A stretch of 64,000 bases of DNA from Bacteroidia bacterium (GCA_030425285.1 JAUIAY010000004.1:116981-180980), one strand, 5' to 3'. Shown: positions 1 through 8,290, numbered from the stretch's first letter. Translations and numbers: made by a program. The notes: a model not told the origin generated them from the letters alone.

Positions 1-580
1 CAGCATCTAGCATTCTTCGCAAATCATTTGGCGTAAACAAATTTAAGGCAGCCCAATCGTCAAAAGTTATTATTTCATAAATTGTAGAAATAAATTCGCC
101 CCAATAAGTAGCTTTTCTCAACTCCTGAGGGTTTAATGCAACCGTATTTCTATTTAGTCTTGAAAAAATATTTCTAATTTCTAGTTTTGTCATTTCTGGT
201 AAAATTCTTATCACAAAATCATACCCTAGAATTATCTTTTTTTCTTCTACTCTCAAATCGTCAAAATTAAGTCCTGCCCAATCAGGACTATCTTTTTCGT
301 TTAAAGTAAATTCATTATTAACAAATTCAAGACATGCTCTTATTCTTTGTTGACCATCTACTACAACATTTTCAGAAGTACCATCATCTTTAACAATTTC
401 TTGCATATAAAGTTCAGGTATTGGGTATTCATGTAAAATTGTATCAATCAAATAACTTTTTTGTTGATGTGTCCAAACTGGATTTCTTTGAAATGGTGGA
501 TTAATTTTTAGTTCACCATTATCGTTTGCTCTTACAAACCAAAGCACGTTGTGATGTGTAGTATGTAAATATTTTTTCAT
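1..580 (-). CDS. DUF262 domain protein (GmrSD N-terminal-like), 3' part cut by window edge
   Basis: Open reading frame translated by eye from the minus strand. It begins at the ATG at 580 and runs off the left edge, so about 193 residues are visible. It shows the DUF262 hallmark VVDGQQRIRACLEF near residue 75, preceded by a PPFQRNPVW-type segment and followed by an IFSRLNRN stretch, all typical of this ParB/sulfiredoxin-like fold. In GmrSD-type enzymes the DGQQR segment belongs to a nucleotide-dependent nuclease active site. Whether a C-terminal DUF1524 HNH domain follows cannot be seen. The start lies 2 bp after the stop of the nucleotidyltransferase gene, so the two are almost certainly co-translated. 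Family assignment is firm; the biological role is inferred. Confidence 0.85.
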   Translation of the reverse strand, partial: MKKYLHTTHHNVLWFVRANDNGELKINPPFQRNPVWTHQQKSYLIDTILHEYPIPELYMQEIVKDDGTSENVVVDGQQRIRACLEFVNNEFTLNEKDSPDWAGLNFDDLRVEEKKIILGYDFVIRILPEMTKLEIRNIFSRLNRNTVALNPQELRKATYWGEFISTIYEIITFDDWAALNLFTPNDLRRMLDA

Positions 581-582
581 TA

Positions 583-1197
583 TTAATTAGTTTCAGATTC
601 AGTTTCTTTTTTAGCCTCTTCCAATTCAATTAGGTTCCTTTGTAATTTTTTAAAACCATCAATATAATATTCTCTTAAAGATTCAAAGTTTTTATATATA
701 CGAATATTTATTTGCCTGTTTATAGTAGGATCCAAAGTTGACATTTTTTCTAATGCCAATACCCAATCTTTTCCGAAAGAGAATATTGGAAGTAATTTGT
801 CAGTTGCAATAGTACCCCAATATATGAATTTAGTTCTATGGTCTTCAAAAGATTGTTGTTGATAGGTTTTTAAATCATGATATTTATTACCGTAATTTCT
901 AATTTCAAACCAGCATGTATCAAAAAAATAATCTGAAATTACGGCAATGTCGATATCAGAGTTTTCATCAAAGTCTCTAAAGTTCTTGAAAGGACTAAAA
1001 CTAAATCCATTACAGCAACTACCGGTAAATAGAATAGCTTGGCTATCCACTTTAATTAGTTTACTGAACTGTTCCTTCCATTGTATAAATAATTCAACAT
1101 CACCATCAAAAATAATGGGAATTTTATTTAATATCCATCTAGAAAATAAAATTGAAGGTTTTTGATCTAGAAGTTCTTGTTTAAATTTTTCCTTCAT
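583..1197 (-). CDS. Minimal nucleotidyltransferase-fold protein (Pol-beta superfamily)
   Basis: A protein of 204 residues. Residues 57-60 read FTGS and residues 80-86 read SDIDIAV, giving the hG[GS]...DxD signature of Pol-beta-type nucleotidyltransferases (G59, S60, D81, D83). The spacing between GS and DxD is about 20 residues, longer than the roughly 10 of classical MNT antitoxins, so the loop is expanded. The C-terminal end is a charged helix rich in Glu and Lys. The gene sits between an Rx4H (HEPN-like) gene 82 bp upstream and a DUF262 gene 2 bp downstream, all on the minus strand. MNT proteins are known antitoxins that AMPylate HEPN toxins; that role here is inference from motif and neighbour. 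Substrate unknown. Confidence 0.75.
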   Translation of the reverse strand: MKEKFKQELLDQKPSILFSRWILNKIPIIFDGDVELFIQWKEQFSKLIKVDSQAILFTGSCCNGFSFSPFKNFRDFDENSDIDIAVISDYFFDTCWFEIRNYGNKYHDLKTYQQQSFEDHRTKFIYWGTIATDKLLPIFSFGKDWVLALEKMSTLDPTINRQINIRIYKNFESLREYYIDGFKKLQRNLIELEEAKKETESETN

Positions 1198-1279
1198 TCA
1201 GTTTCATTTAATCAACAGCAAAAGAAATTACAATTAAGGATTTTATCGAAATTAATTGAGCGCTTTGTTGAGCATAATT

Positions 1280-1891
1280 TTAATTTATTTCTTTCAGTAC
1301 TGCCTCCATAACAGTATTAAATTCAGCTTTTCGTTTGTCTAGGTCAGGACTAATTAATTCATTAAATTTTTTAGCAGTATTTAAACTTCCTTCAATTCTT
1401 CCAGATATTCCAGCTACCACATTAATGAATATGTGCTTCATTGACGCACCTTCAGGCGTAACGTTAAGTTTTAATTTATTTATGAGTTTTTTAATATGTT
1501 CTGAATCTAAATCAATATTTTGATCTGAATGAGCAAATTCGTTTCGAATTTTCCTAAGAACATTTATGTCATCCATAGAATCCTTGTCGATAAGACCAAT
1601 TGAAAAAGCTAATTTAATTTTGGAGGAGAAAGTTCCAAGGGGTCCATTGAATGAAAATAAATCTTTAAAATGTTTTTTATTGCCTATTAATTTGTTTTGA
1701 AGTAAGCTTTCAAGCTTTTTATCAAGATAAGATGTTGCATATAACGTCATCCCCCTGTCAGATTCTTTAGATAGTTCTCTTCTTAAATTTAGAAAATTTC
1801 TCATTGAGTCTTTTGCACTATCAGGTAGTGGTAGTTTAGACAATAAATCTTCAAGTATATTATCCGATATGTTCGCCAGCTCTTTATCCAT
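1280..1891 (-). CDS. MltR/HEPN-like protein with Rx4H motif
   Basis: A protein of 203 residues, predicted all-helical. It has a DRGMTLYATSYLDKKLESLL segment near residue 45, GPLGTFSSKIKLAFSIGLI near 83, and IRNEFAH at 115-121. This order matches the MltR (mannitol repressor-like) family. R116 to H121 also fits the Rx4-6H ribonuclease signature of HEPN domains. There is no mannitol operon nearby; the next genes on the same strand are a nucleotidyltransferase and a DUF262 protein. A HEPN toxin partnered with an MNT-like antitoxin is therefore more likely than sugar regulation, although this is inference. It is the first gene of the visible operon, with the repeat-filled region directly upstream. 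Confidence 0.7.
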   Translation of the reverse strand: MDKELANISDNILEDLLSKLPLPDSAKDSMRNFLNLRRELSKESDRGMTLYATSYLDKKLESLLQNKLIGNKKHFKDLFSFNGPLGTFSSKIKLAFSIGLIDKDSMDDINVLRKIRNEFAHSDQNIDLDSEHIKKLINKLKLNVTPEGASMKHIFINVVAGISGRIEGSLNTAKKFNELISPDLDKRKAEFNTVMEAVLKEIN

Positions 1892-2062
1892 TATTTATAA
1901 TTTGGTTTTATCATTTAAATTAAAAGTATTTGTATTTGTTTATTCCCATTTAAAAGATTTGTCTTTGCAACTGATTGGTACGTTAGTAATAGGTTCAAAA
2001 CTAACCATTTATTGCCATTTAACCTATACGTACTGGTACGTATTTTTTGGCTCATAGCTCGG

Positions 2063-2117
2063 TAAGGTCTGCGTCAGGTTTCCTTAAGGTCTCATTAAGG
2101 TCTCCTTCAGGTCAACC
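2063..2117 (+). repeat. 11-bp tandem array, 5 degenerate units
   Basis: Five consecutive 11-mers starting at 2063, 2074, 2085, 2096 and 2107, of consensus TMAGGTCTCCT (first unit TAAGGTCTGCG, last TCAGGTCAACC). The 11-bp register is kept exactly across all units. A matching 5-unit array occurs at 7870-7924. Confidence 0.85.
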
Positions 2118-2209
2118 CGTTGCATTCCTGCGCAGGCAGGAATCTCTTTTAGATCCTGAAACGAGTTCAGGATGACAAGTTGTTTTAAATAGGTTTCCCA
2201 TAGAACTAC

Positions 2210-2275
2210 TTCGGGTTCCCTCGGGTGCTCCTTGCGGTCTCCTTCGGGTTTCCTTCGGGTATGCTTAGGGTCAGC
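2210..2275 (+). repeat. 11-bp tandem array, 6 units
   Basis: Six 11-mers in perfect register from 2210: TTCGGGTTCCC, TCGGGTGCTCC, TTGCGGTCTCC, TTCGGGTTTCC, TTCGGGTATGC, TTAGGGTCAGC. Related arrays are at 2586-2651 (6 units) and 7977-8031 (5 units). Confidence 0.85.
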
Positions 2276-2585
2276 TATCGAAAACTCCTACAAAATACCA
2301 AGCCACACCCATGTCCACCAGTTTGTCATCCTGAACTTGATTCAGGATCCAAATAAATTCAGCTAACATAAATGGATTCCGCATCAAGTGCGGAATGACA
2401 AAGAAGTTAAAACCCCATTACTGCCTTTCGATATTTCGACAAGCTCAATACAGGCTTGCTCAAGATAAACTCTGGCAGGAAATCGAAGATTCGGCGAAGC
2501 TAATCTAAAAGCGTAAGTTAGGAAGTAGATCCTGAAACGAGTTCAGGATGACAGGTTGTTTTAAATAGGTTTCCCATAGAGCTAC

Positions 2586-2651
2586 TTCGGGTTCCCTCGG
2601 GTGCTCCTTGCGGTCTCCTTCGGGTTTCCTTCGGGTCTCCTTCGGGTCAGC
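2586..2651 (+). repeat. 11-bp tandem array, 6 units
   Basis: Six 11-mers in register from 2586. They are the same as the array at 2210 except that units 5 and 6 read TTCGGGTCTCC and TTCGGGTCAGC. It is the best-preserved copy. Confidence 0.85.
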
Positions 2652-2985
2652 TATCGAAAACTCCTACAAAACACCAAGCCAAACCCATGCTCACCAGTTT
2701 GTCATCCTGAACTTGATTCAGGATCCAAATAAATGCAACAAATACAAATGGATTCCGCATCAAGTGCGGAATGACAAGTAAATACAAACCCAATTTCTGC
2801 CTTTCGATATTTCGACAAGCTCAATACAGGCTTGCTCAAGATAAATTCCGGCAGAAAATCGAAGATTCGACAAAGTCAATGACAAGTAAGTCTAGCGTTT
2901 TTGTTTGCTTGCCTTGAGACTATCCGAAAGGTAGCCGAGAACAAGCAATTACTTATTGCTATTGTTGTGCATAGCGCTTTTACAT

Positions 2986-4155
2986 TTAAAATTTAATTTC
3001 TTTAAAATTAAAATAGGAATCTATAATCTCGTTATACAAGCTTGCGCCATTATCAGAATTTGTCATAATTATAATACCACTTCTTTTTTTAAAAAAATCT
3101 ATCATCATACATCTATATCCTCCCGGATTAGAGCCTGAATGCCAGTAGAAGGTATTATCCTTTTCACCTCTTATTGCTACTCCTAATCCCCACCAATTTC
3201 CTCCTTGCCACTCAATGGTAGGCTGAAGCATTTTTTTTGTAGAGGAAGAGGTTATTAAAGAATTTTCAGAATTATGATATGAATTTTCAATAGCAACGCA
3301 AAATTTAACTAGATCGGAAGGTGTTGTCCACAGACCAGCAGCAGCTAATTCGGGGTAAACCAGCCACTCTTCGGGATGTACTGCTCCCTCTTTGTCGTGA
3401 GCGCAACTTACATTTTCTTTTGGAAAGAAGTTGTAAGTACTATTGGTCATCTTGAGCGGCTCAAAAATTTCCTTCTCAAAATATTCACTGAAGGTCATGT
3501 TAGAAACATCCTCAACTAATTGTTCTAAAATGGTATAACCTCCACCGGAATATAAAAACTTGGTACCTGGTATTGTGTCTAATTGCACTTTTTCATTATT
3601 TCCATATCCATTCAAAATTTGCAGAGTAGATGGAATAGTACTTGATTTTGAATATCCGTAGAAACCATCAACATTTACACCTGCAGAATGGCTCAATAAT
3701 CTTCTTATTGTTACTTTCTGATTACCAGGAAATCGATTGTAATCTACTTGCCATTTTTTTAGGTATTGATTAACGTCTGAATCCATATCTAAATTAAATT
3801 GCTCAACAAGCTTTAAAACACCTAGTCCTGTAACTGCCTTGCTAATTGATGCCGCTTGAAATTTGGTATTGGAATCAACCTTATTGTTAGCATTAGATTT
3901 TAATACGCCGTATTCTTTTCTCCAGACTATTTCACCATTTTCAAAAATAGCCACACTTGCACCAGGTACTTTGTGGTGTTCTAATCTTTCCTGAATAGAA
4001 TACCCAGAATGTGATAACGAATCACCTGTATTCTTGATAGCCAGTCCATTTTCGAATTTAGAATAATCTTTGGTGGATTGTTGCGTATTAGATTCACTTT
4101 GCTTACAACCTACACTGGTTATAATTAAAAAAATAATTGATGCGATTTTTTTCAT
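2986..4155 (-). CDS. Serine hydrolase (class C beta-lactamase-like) lipoprotein
   Basis: A protein of 389 residues. The N-terminus MKKIASIIFLIITSVGC is a lipoprotein signal with lipidated Cys17. It belongs to the beta-lactamase/D-alanyl-D-alanine carboxypeptidase superfamily (Pfam Beta-lactamase). The nucleophile motif SxxK is S103-K106, the second motif is Y202-S-G204 (YxN variant with Gly), and the third is H339-S-G341. Family members hydrolyse peptides, esters or D-amino-acid links; the substrate here is unknown. It is probably periplasmic and membrane-anchored. It is the first of three such genes on this strand and is flanked on both sides by extragenic repeats, so it is probably transcribed alone. 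Antibiotic resistance is not implied by the fold. Confidence 0.88.
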   Translation of the reverse strand: MKKIASIIFLIITSVGCKQSESNTQQSTKDYSKFENGLAIKNTGDSLSHSGYSIQERLEHHKVPGASVAIFENGEIVWRKEYGVLKSNANNKVDSNTKFQAASISKAVTGLGVLKLVEQFNLDMDSDVNQYLKKWQVDYNRFPGNQKVTIRRLLSHSAGVNVDGFYGYSKSSTIPSTLQILNGYGNNEKVQLDTIPGTKFLYSGGGYTILEQLVEDVSNMTFSEYFEKEIFEPLKMTNSTYNFFPKENVSCAHDKEGAVHPEEWLVYPELAAAGLWTTPSDLVKFCVAIENSYHNSENSLITSSSTKKMLQPTIEWQGGNWWGLGVAIRGEKDNTFYWHSGSNPGGYRCMMIDFFKKRSGIIIMTNSDNGASLYNEIIDSYFNFKEIKF

Positions 4156-4592
4156 TCTCTTTAGGTGTATTAAGCACGACGATTTGTTAGGAAATCGTTT
4201 AATTAACTATAACCTGTCATATTAAACACAAGCAAGATACCTTTTTAAGGCCACAAATTCAATAAGTGATAGTACGTAGTTTTTGTCTAAACGCTTCTTG
4301 AGGTCTGGTCTGCGTCAGGTCTTATTAAGGTCTCCTTCGGGTCAGCTATCGAAAACTCTTATAAAACACCAAGCCCAACCCATGTCCACCGGTTTGTCAT
4401 CCTGAACTCGTTTCAGGATCTCATTAGAGGTAACAAAACCCCAATTCCTGCCTTTCGGCAAACGCTCAAGATAAACTCCGGCAGGAAGCAAACGACCTAC
4501 TAAATCTAGCGTTTTTTGTTTCTTTTTTGGGCGATGTAAAAAAGAATAGAACCACAAAGTGAATAAACAATAAGCTTAATGTATTTAAACCA
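4156..4592. repeat. Composite extragenic repeat element, copy 2 (gene-free region)
   Basis: From about 4240 the region contains the shared left flank, a short 11-bp array (units at 4315, 4326 and 4337), AGCTATCGAAAACTC, the palindrome GTCATCCTGAACTCG...CAGGATC at about 4397, and a CTCAAGATAAACTCCGGCAGG segment. Short open frames across it are translations of the repeats and are not genes. It separates two serine hydrolase genes. Confidence 0.8.
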
Positions 4593-5879
4593 TTATGGAT
4601 TACTATCATTACCCACAACTGCTTCCGATAGGAGCTTATCAAAATAATCATTCATCATATCCCAAATAGCATAATACTCCAATTCTTTCGCGCGTTCATC
4701 ATTACCCATATCCGTATTGATAACAATATAACGCCCCGTTTTGTTCACCTTGTCAAAATACATCCAGGTGCCAACGCCCGCATCACCACCAGAATGCCCA
4801 ATATAACCCTTGGCACTATGCCCAATGAACAGGGCAGGACTATAATCCCCGTTATAGGGATTACTGGCATTACGCGCTTCAAAGTGAGAGGCGTCCAATT
4901 GTTCCGTAAAGAGTTCCTGGTAACTGGGTTTTGAAAGTAAAGTACCAGTACCTGAATACCCCTTAACCAATTCAGCCAGGTATTTAGCCATATCACTACT
5001 GGATGAAATCAACATACCATCAGGATAGGTTATGGCCGTATAAAAAGGTAATAGTGTGTGATCATTTCTGTACAATCGGGAATGCTTGCTAATATCCACA
5101 TCTGCTAAAGACCAACCTGTGGCGTCCATACCCAATGGTTTTAAGATATGGGCTTCGGTAAAAGCATCAAATGCCTGACTGGTTGCTTTTTCAATGACTA
5201 ATGCGCATAAGGTAGCTCCGATGTTTGAATAATTATAACGTGTTCCTGGTTGGTAGTTAGTGTAATTATCATCTTGATAATAGGCACCATTTACTTCTAA
5301 ATAACCTTTTAAATAGGCTTCCATAGGAATATCAAGTTCCACAGGGTTTAATTGTTGCGCTGGATAATCGGTACTGACGTTGGTCAAGTCTTGGTTCTCT
5401 GCAAGGATCCAAGCGCGATTCATATACTGCTCCGTATCGTTAATTCCAGACGTATGGGTAGCCAGGTGTCTGATGGTAATCGTGTCATTAGGATAATTGG
5501 GGTTGATGACCTGAAAAGGCAAATAGTCCTGAACGGGATCATCTAAATGGAGCTTCCCTAATTCTTTGGCTTTCATTAAGGCAATACCAATTAGGGTTTT
5601 AGAAACCGAAGCAATATGTTGTATGGTGTGTTCAGTATAGGGCTCTTGGGTCTCCCGATTGGCCAATCCAAAACCTTTGGAATAGAGTACACCATGTTCA
5701 TTGACCATCGCTACGCCAAAGCCATTTATTTGCCCATTTTTTTGAATAGAATCTAATGCCGTTGTTAAGGAATCCAGTACAATTTGATTATAATTGATTG
5801 AAGGGTCTGGTTGTTTTTTGTTTTCATCACACGATAAAAACGCCAATACGATCAATATGATAAAAGGGAATCTGCTCAT
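4593..5879 (-). CDS. Serine hydrolase (class C beta-lactamase-like) lipoprotein
   Basis: A protein of 428 residues. The signal peptide ends in the lipobox AFLSC (Cys17). Catalytic motifs of the beta-lactamase/esterase superfamily are all present: S91-V-S-K94, Y217-S-N219 and H362-S-G364. The HTSGIND segment at about 142 and the LKPLGM segment at about 247 are typical of this family. It is only distantly similar to the neighbouring hydrolases, so the three do not look like a recent tandem duplication. The 3' end borders repeat copy 2. The 101-bp gap to the next upstream gene leaves room for its own promoter. Substrate unknown. Confidence 0.9.
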   Translation of the reverse strand: MSRFPFIILIVLAFLSCDENKKQPDPSINYNQIVLDSLTTALDSIQKNGQINGFGVAMVNEHGVLYSKGFGLANRETQEPYTEHTIQHIASVSKTLIGIALMKAKELGKLHLDDPVQDYLPFQVINPNYPNDTITIRHLATHTSGINDTEQYMNRAWILAENQDLTNVSTDYPAQQLNPVELDIPMEAYLKGYLEVNGAYYQDDNYTNYQPGTRYNYSNIGATLCALVIEKATSQAFDAFTEAHILKPLGMDATGWSLADVDISKHSRLYRNDHTLLPFYTAITYPDGMLISSSSDMAKYLAELVKGYSGTGTLLSKPSYQELFTEQLDASHFEARNASNPYNGDYSPALFIGHSAKGYIGHSGGDAGVGTWMYFDKVNKTGRYIVINTDMGNDERAKELEYYAIWDMMNDYFDKLLSEAVVGNDSNP

Positions 5880-5980
5880 TTATTCTTTTGGTTTACAGTA
5901 ATGATAAGAAAATTGTATAAATGTTACAGTATAGTTTTTTATGCGACTAAACAAATAACATATAAAACACCATCACACCA

Positions 5981-7102
5981 TTATTTAACAAGCTGATAAA
6001 TCCCATTTACAAATTCATAATGCTTATACGGCAGATTGGTTTGATTCACAGAAACCACCATCGTAATACCTTCTTCCGGATTATAAAACACATCACTGCC
6101 CCAAAATCCCGAATGCCCATAAAACCGTACATCATCAAAATTGTAAAGAAACATACCAAAACCATAGCGGTCTCTGGAATCCGTAATCATGGCATGAAAC
6201 AAATCTTCCTGTTTGATAAGCTGTTTCCCAAAAAGCGCCTTCATAAACAAATTAAGGTCATAGGTAGTAGACACCAACCCACCACCAGCCCAATCAAAAG
6301 AGGTGTTGATGTTGGTGTTAACTTCTATATCGCCCATATACAAACTCGGGAACGCTAAAGTGTTGGTAGCCGCTTCGTGATACTCCAAATACGTGTTGCT
6401 CATGCCTACAGGCTCTAAAATGTAGGTTCTATAAGCCTTTACAAGTGGCATCTCACGATATTTTTCAATGATAAGCCCTAGCAGAAAGTAATTCATGTCA
6501 GAGTAGTAGAAATCGTCTCCGGGTTTAAAATGCGCACGCTCATGCAACCCAAACTGATAATAGGTTTCAAAAAGATCTGCAACCGACCATTGTTTTTGCG
6601 GGTTCTCAAAGATAAGGTTCATAAATTCCTCTTGCGTATCGGTAAAAATATCGGCTAACCCAGACGTATGGTTGAGCAATTGACGCACCGTAATCACTTT
6701 ACCAAAGTTTTTACCATCCAGCATCATCAACTTGTCAAACCCTACAAATGTTTGGTCACCTATCAGCTTTACAGCTGTGTCGTCTAGTTTGAATTTCCCC
6801 TCTTCAACCAATTGAAGCATAAGCGTTGCCGTAAATAGTTTGGTAATGCTGGCCGTTTTAAAAGGACTATTAGGGCTTACAGCCGTATCATCTGAAACCG
6901 ATAGGTTTCCAAAACCTTTATGGTAAACAAAATCCTTTTTCTCATTTTCCAGATAAACCAGTATGTTGGCAACTGGCTGATCGGGACTTTCCGATAGATG
7001 GGTCTTAAAATAGCTGTCCAGCTTTTGGTTTAAGTTTTGGGCAGGCACCATAGCAACAATGGCAAGGGTAAAAAGTACTAATAATAGAGTTGTTTTTTTC
7101 AT
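5981..7102 (-). CDS. Secreted serine hydrolase (class C beta-lactamase-like)
   Basis: The frame opens at 7123 with TTG, but the ATG at 7102 starts directly with a good signal peptide (MKKTTLLLVLFTLAIVAMVP), so that start is preferred, giving 373 residues. Motifs: S85-I-T-K88, Y200-S-D202 (YxN replaced by YSD) and H330-S-G332. HTSGLAD at about 145 and PGDDFYYSD at about 194 support the family. No lipobox is present, so it is likely periplasmic or secreted rather than lipidated. It lies 53 bp downstream of a Crp/Fnr regulator on the same strand and may be regulated by it or co-transcribed with it. Substrate unknown. Confidence 0.88.
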   Translation of the reverse strand: MKKTTLLLVLFTLAIVAMVPAQNLNQKLDSYFKTHLSESPDQPVANILVYLENEKKDFVYHKGFGNLSVSDDTAVSPNSPFKTASITKLFTATLMLQLVEEGKFKLDDTAVKLIGDQTFVGFDKLMMLDGKNFGKVITVRQLLNHTSGLADIFTDTQEEFMNLIFENPQKQWSVADLFETYYQFGLHERAHFKPGDDFYYSDMNYFLLGLIIEKYREMPLVKAYRTYILEPVGMSNTYLEYHEAATNTLAFPSLYMGDIEVNTNINTSFDWAGGGLVSTTYDLNLFMKALFGKQLIKQEDLFHAMITDSRDRYGFGMFLYNFDDVRFYGHSGFWGSDVFYNPEEGITMVVSVNQTNLPYKHYEFVNGIYQLVK

Positions 7103-7155
7103 CAGATTATTTATTTCTGGCAAAACTAAAGAGACCGTTCCAAATGGGAATTGAC

Positions 7156-7734
7156 CTAGGTCAATTCGTGCTTTTTTCGTATTCTGCTTAAGCGTTCTTT
7201 TGAAATCCCTAAAAAGGAGGCAATATCTTTTAGCGGGATTTTATTAACCAGTTTGGGCTGTTTTAGCAGCAAGTTGATGTAGTTCTCTTCGGCAGTATAG
7301 GCTTTCGATTCCAAGTGTCGTTGAATCAACACATCAATATATTCCAAAAGAATGGATTGCATGGTATGCTCTGAAAGCTTTTGATTTTGGAGTTCCTTAT
7401 AAAAAGCCTCACGCGATATTTTAAGACAGGAGGTGTTACAAATGGCATCAATGGTTTCCTTACTGGGTTCAGCAGTTATAAAAGAAATAGGCGAGCCCTC
7501 TAAATCACCCGGAAAAGTAAAACCAAGCACCACTTCCTTATCATTAACAAGTCGCCAGGTTCTTAATATACCATCTTCAATAAGCAGAATAAAATCGGCC
7601 TTACCACCTTCTGTAAAGACCACATCATCTTTTTTGTAAAAGACTTGGGTACCAATAGCACGCAAAGCATCCAGAAACTTCTGATAATTATCTGGGTTTC
7701 TTATGGTATTTGCTGTGTTCAGGTTGAGATTCAT
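7156..7734 (-). CDS. Crp/Fnr family transcriptional regulator
   Basis: A protein of 192 residues with an N-terminal cyclic-nucleotide-binding-like beta-roll (about residues 30-120, including FTEGGKADFILLIEDGILR) and a C-terminal helix-turn-helix (PLKDIASFLGISKERLSRIR, about 167-186). No Fnr-type cysteine cluster is visible, and the cNMP-binding consensus is degenerate, as in many Bacteroidota members. It precedes a serine hydrolase gene by 53 bp on the same strand, which suggests local control, but the regulon cannot be read from the sequence. Its upstream side borders repeat copy 3. Confidence 0.88.
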   Translation of the reverse strand: MNLNLNTANTIRNPDNYQKFLDALRAIGTQVFYKKDDVVFTEGGKADFILLIEDGILRTWRLVNDKEVVLGFTFPGDLEGSPISFITAEPSKETIDAICNTSCLKISREAFYKELQNQKLSEHTMQSILLEYIDVLIQRHLESKAYTAEENYINLLLKQPKLVNKIPLKDIASFLGISKERLSRIRKKHELT

Positions 7735-7814
7735 TGGTTTTGAATAATTGTGTGATTTTTAATCATGAGAAGCTATAAAATATAGCACAGCTTTTAAGTA
7801 AACCAAGTTACTTT

Positions 7815-8290
7815 TTTAAAATCACAAATTCAATATGTACGGGGACGTAGTTTTTGCCTCATAGCTCAGTAAGGTCTGCGTCAGGTTTCCTTTAGGTCTC
7901 CTTAAGGTCTGCTTCAGGTCAAACCGTGAAAATTCCTACAAAAAATAGGGTTTAAATAGATTTCCCATAAAGCTACTTCGGGTTCCCTCGGGTGCTCCTT
8001 GCGGTCTCCTTCGGGTTTCCTTCGGGTCAGCTATCGAAAACTCCTACAAAACATCAAACCAAACCCGTTGTCATTCCTGCGTAGGCAGGAAATCGAAGAT
8101 TCAGCGAAGCTAATCCATTTTAGATCCTGAATCAAGTTCAGGATGACAAGTCAGTTAAATATCACAACCCTCGTCAGTTCGAGTGTTCCGACCGCAGCGT
8201 CGGAATGTATCGAGAACCCAAAACCCCAATTCCTGCGAAGCAGGAAGCAAATGCGCTACTCAATCTTATCATTGTAGTAGCCCATAGTCG
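7815..8290. repeat. Composite extragenic repeat element, copy 3 (gene-free region)
   Basis: The gene-free stretch 7735-8397 is filled from about 7815 by the third copy of the composite element. It holds the shared flank, an 11-bp array of 5 units at 7870-7924, the AATTCCTACA segment, a second 11-bp array of 5 units at 7977-8031, AGCTATCGAAAACTCCTACA, and the palindromes ATTCCTGCGTAGGCAGGAA (about 8084) and GATCCTGAATCAAGTTCAGG (about 8123). No coding potential is visible. Confidence 0.85.

Larger units (their letters stand above)
2151..2878 (+). repeat. Tandem direct duplication, period about 376 bp
   Basis: The block beginning at 2151 (AGATCCTGAAACGAGTTCAG) is repeated from 2527. Both copies carry, in the same order, a palindrome, an 11-bp array, AGCTATCGAAAACTCCTACA, two further palindromes and TTTCGATATTTCGACAAGC. 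They differ by scattered substitutions and small indels, so the duplication is not brand new. Confidence 0.85.
2025..2950. repeat. Composite extragenic repeat element, copy 1 (gene-free region)
   Basis: The 1.09 kb between 1892 and 2985 has no credible gene. From about 2025 it is a mosaic of repeat families. These are 11-bp tandem arrays (TCAGGTCTCCT and TTCGGGTCTCC types), palindromes built on GATCCTGAA...TTCAGGATGAC, ATTCCGCA...TGCGGAATGAC and CATTCCTGC...GCAGGAATC, and the segment TTTCGATATTTCGACAAGC. The same families recur at 4240-4500 and 7815-8290. The left flank of all three copies shares a GTACGTA..TTTTTG stretch, and copies 1 and 3 also share CTCATAGCTC. Confidence 0.85.

Noticed and set aside
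1892..2024. tRNA or small RNA gene upstream of the repeat cluster
   Set aside because: No cloverleaf, closing stem or terminator was found by eye; the stretch looks like ordinary AT-rich upstream DNA.
1869..2057. 62-codon plus-strand frame upstream of the repeats
   Set aside because: It overlaps the start of the HEPN-like gene and ends in repeat DNA; no homology-like pattern.
2063..2651. 11-bp arrays as a CRISPR
   Set aside because: Units are directly abutting with no spacers, and there are no cas genes.
4342..4651. Short open frames of 61 and 71 codons on the minus strand
   Set aside because: They run across the palindromes and repeat phrases of the composite element or overlap the serine hydrolase end; no start context, no protein-like composition.
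2986..7102. Serine hydrolases as antibiotic-resistance beta-lactamases
   Set aside because: The fold is shared by many esterases and peptidases; second motifs vary and nothing in the context indicates resistance.
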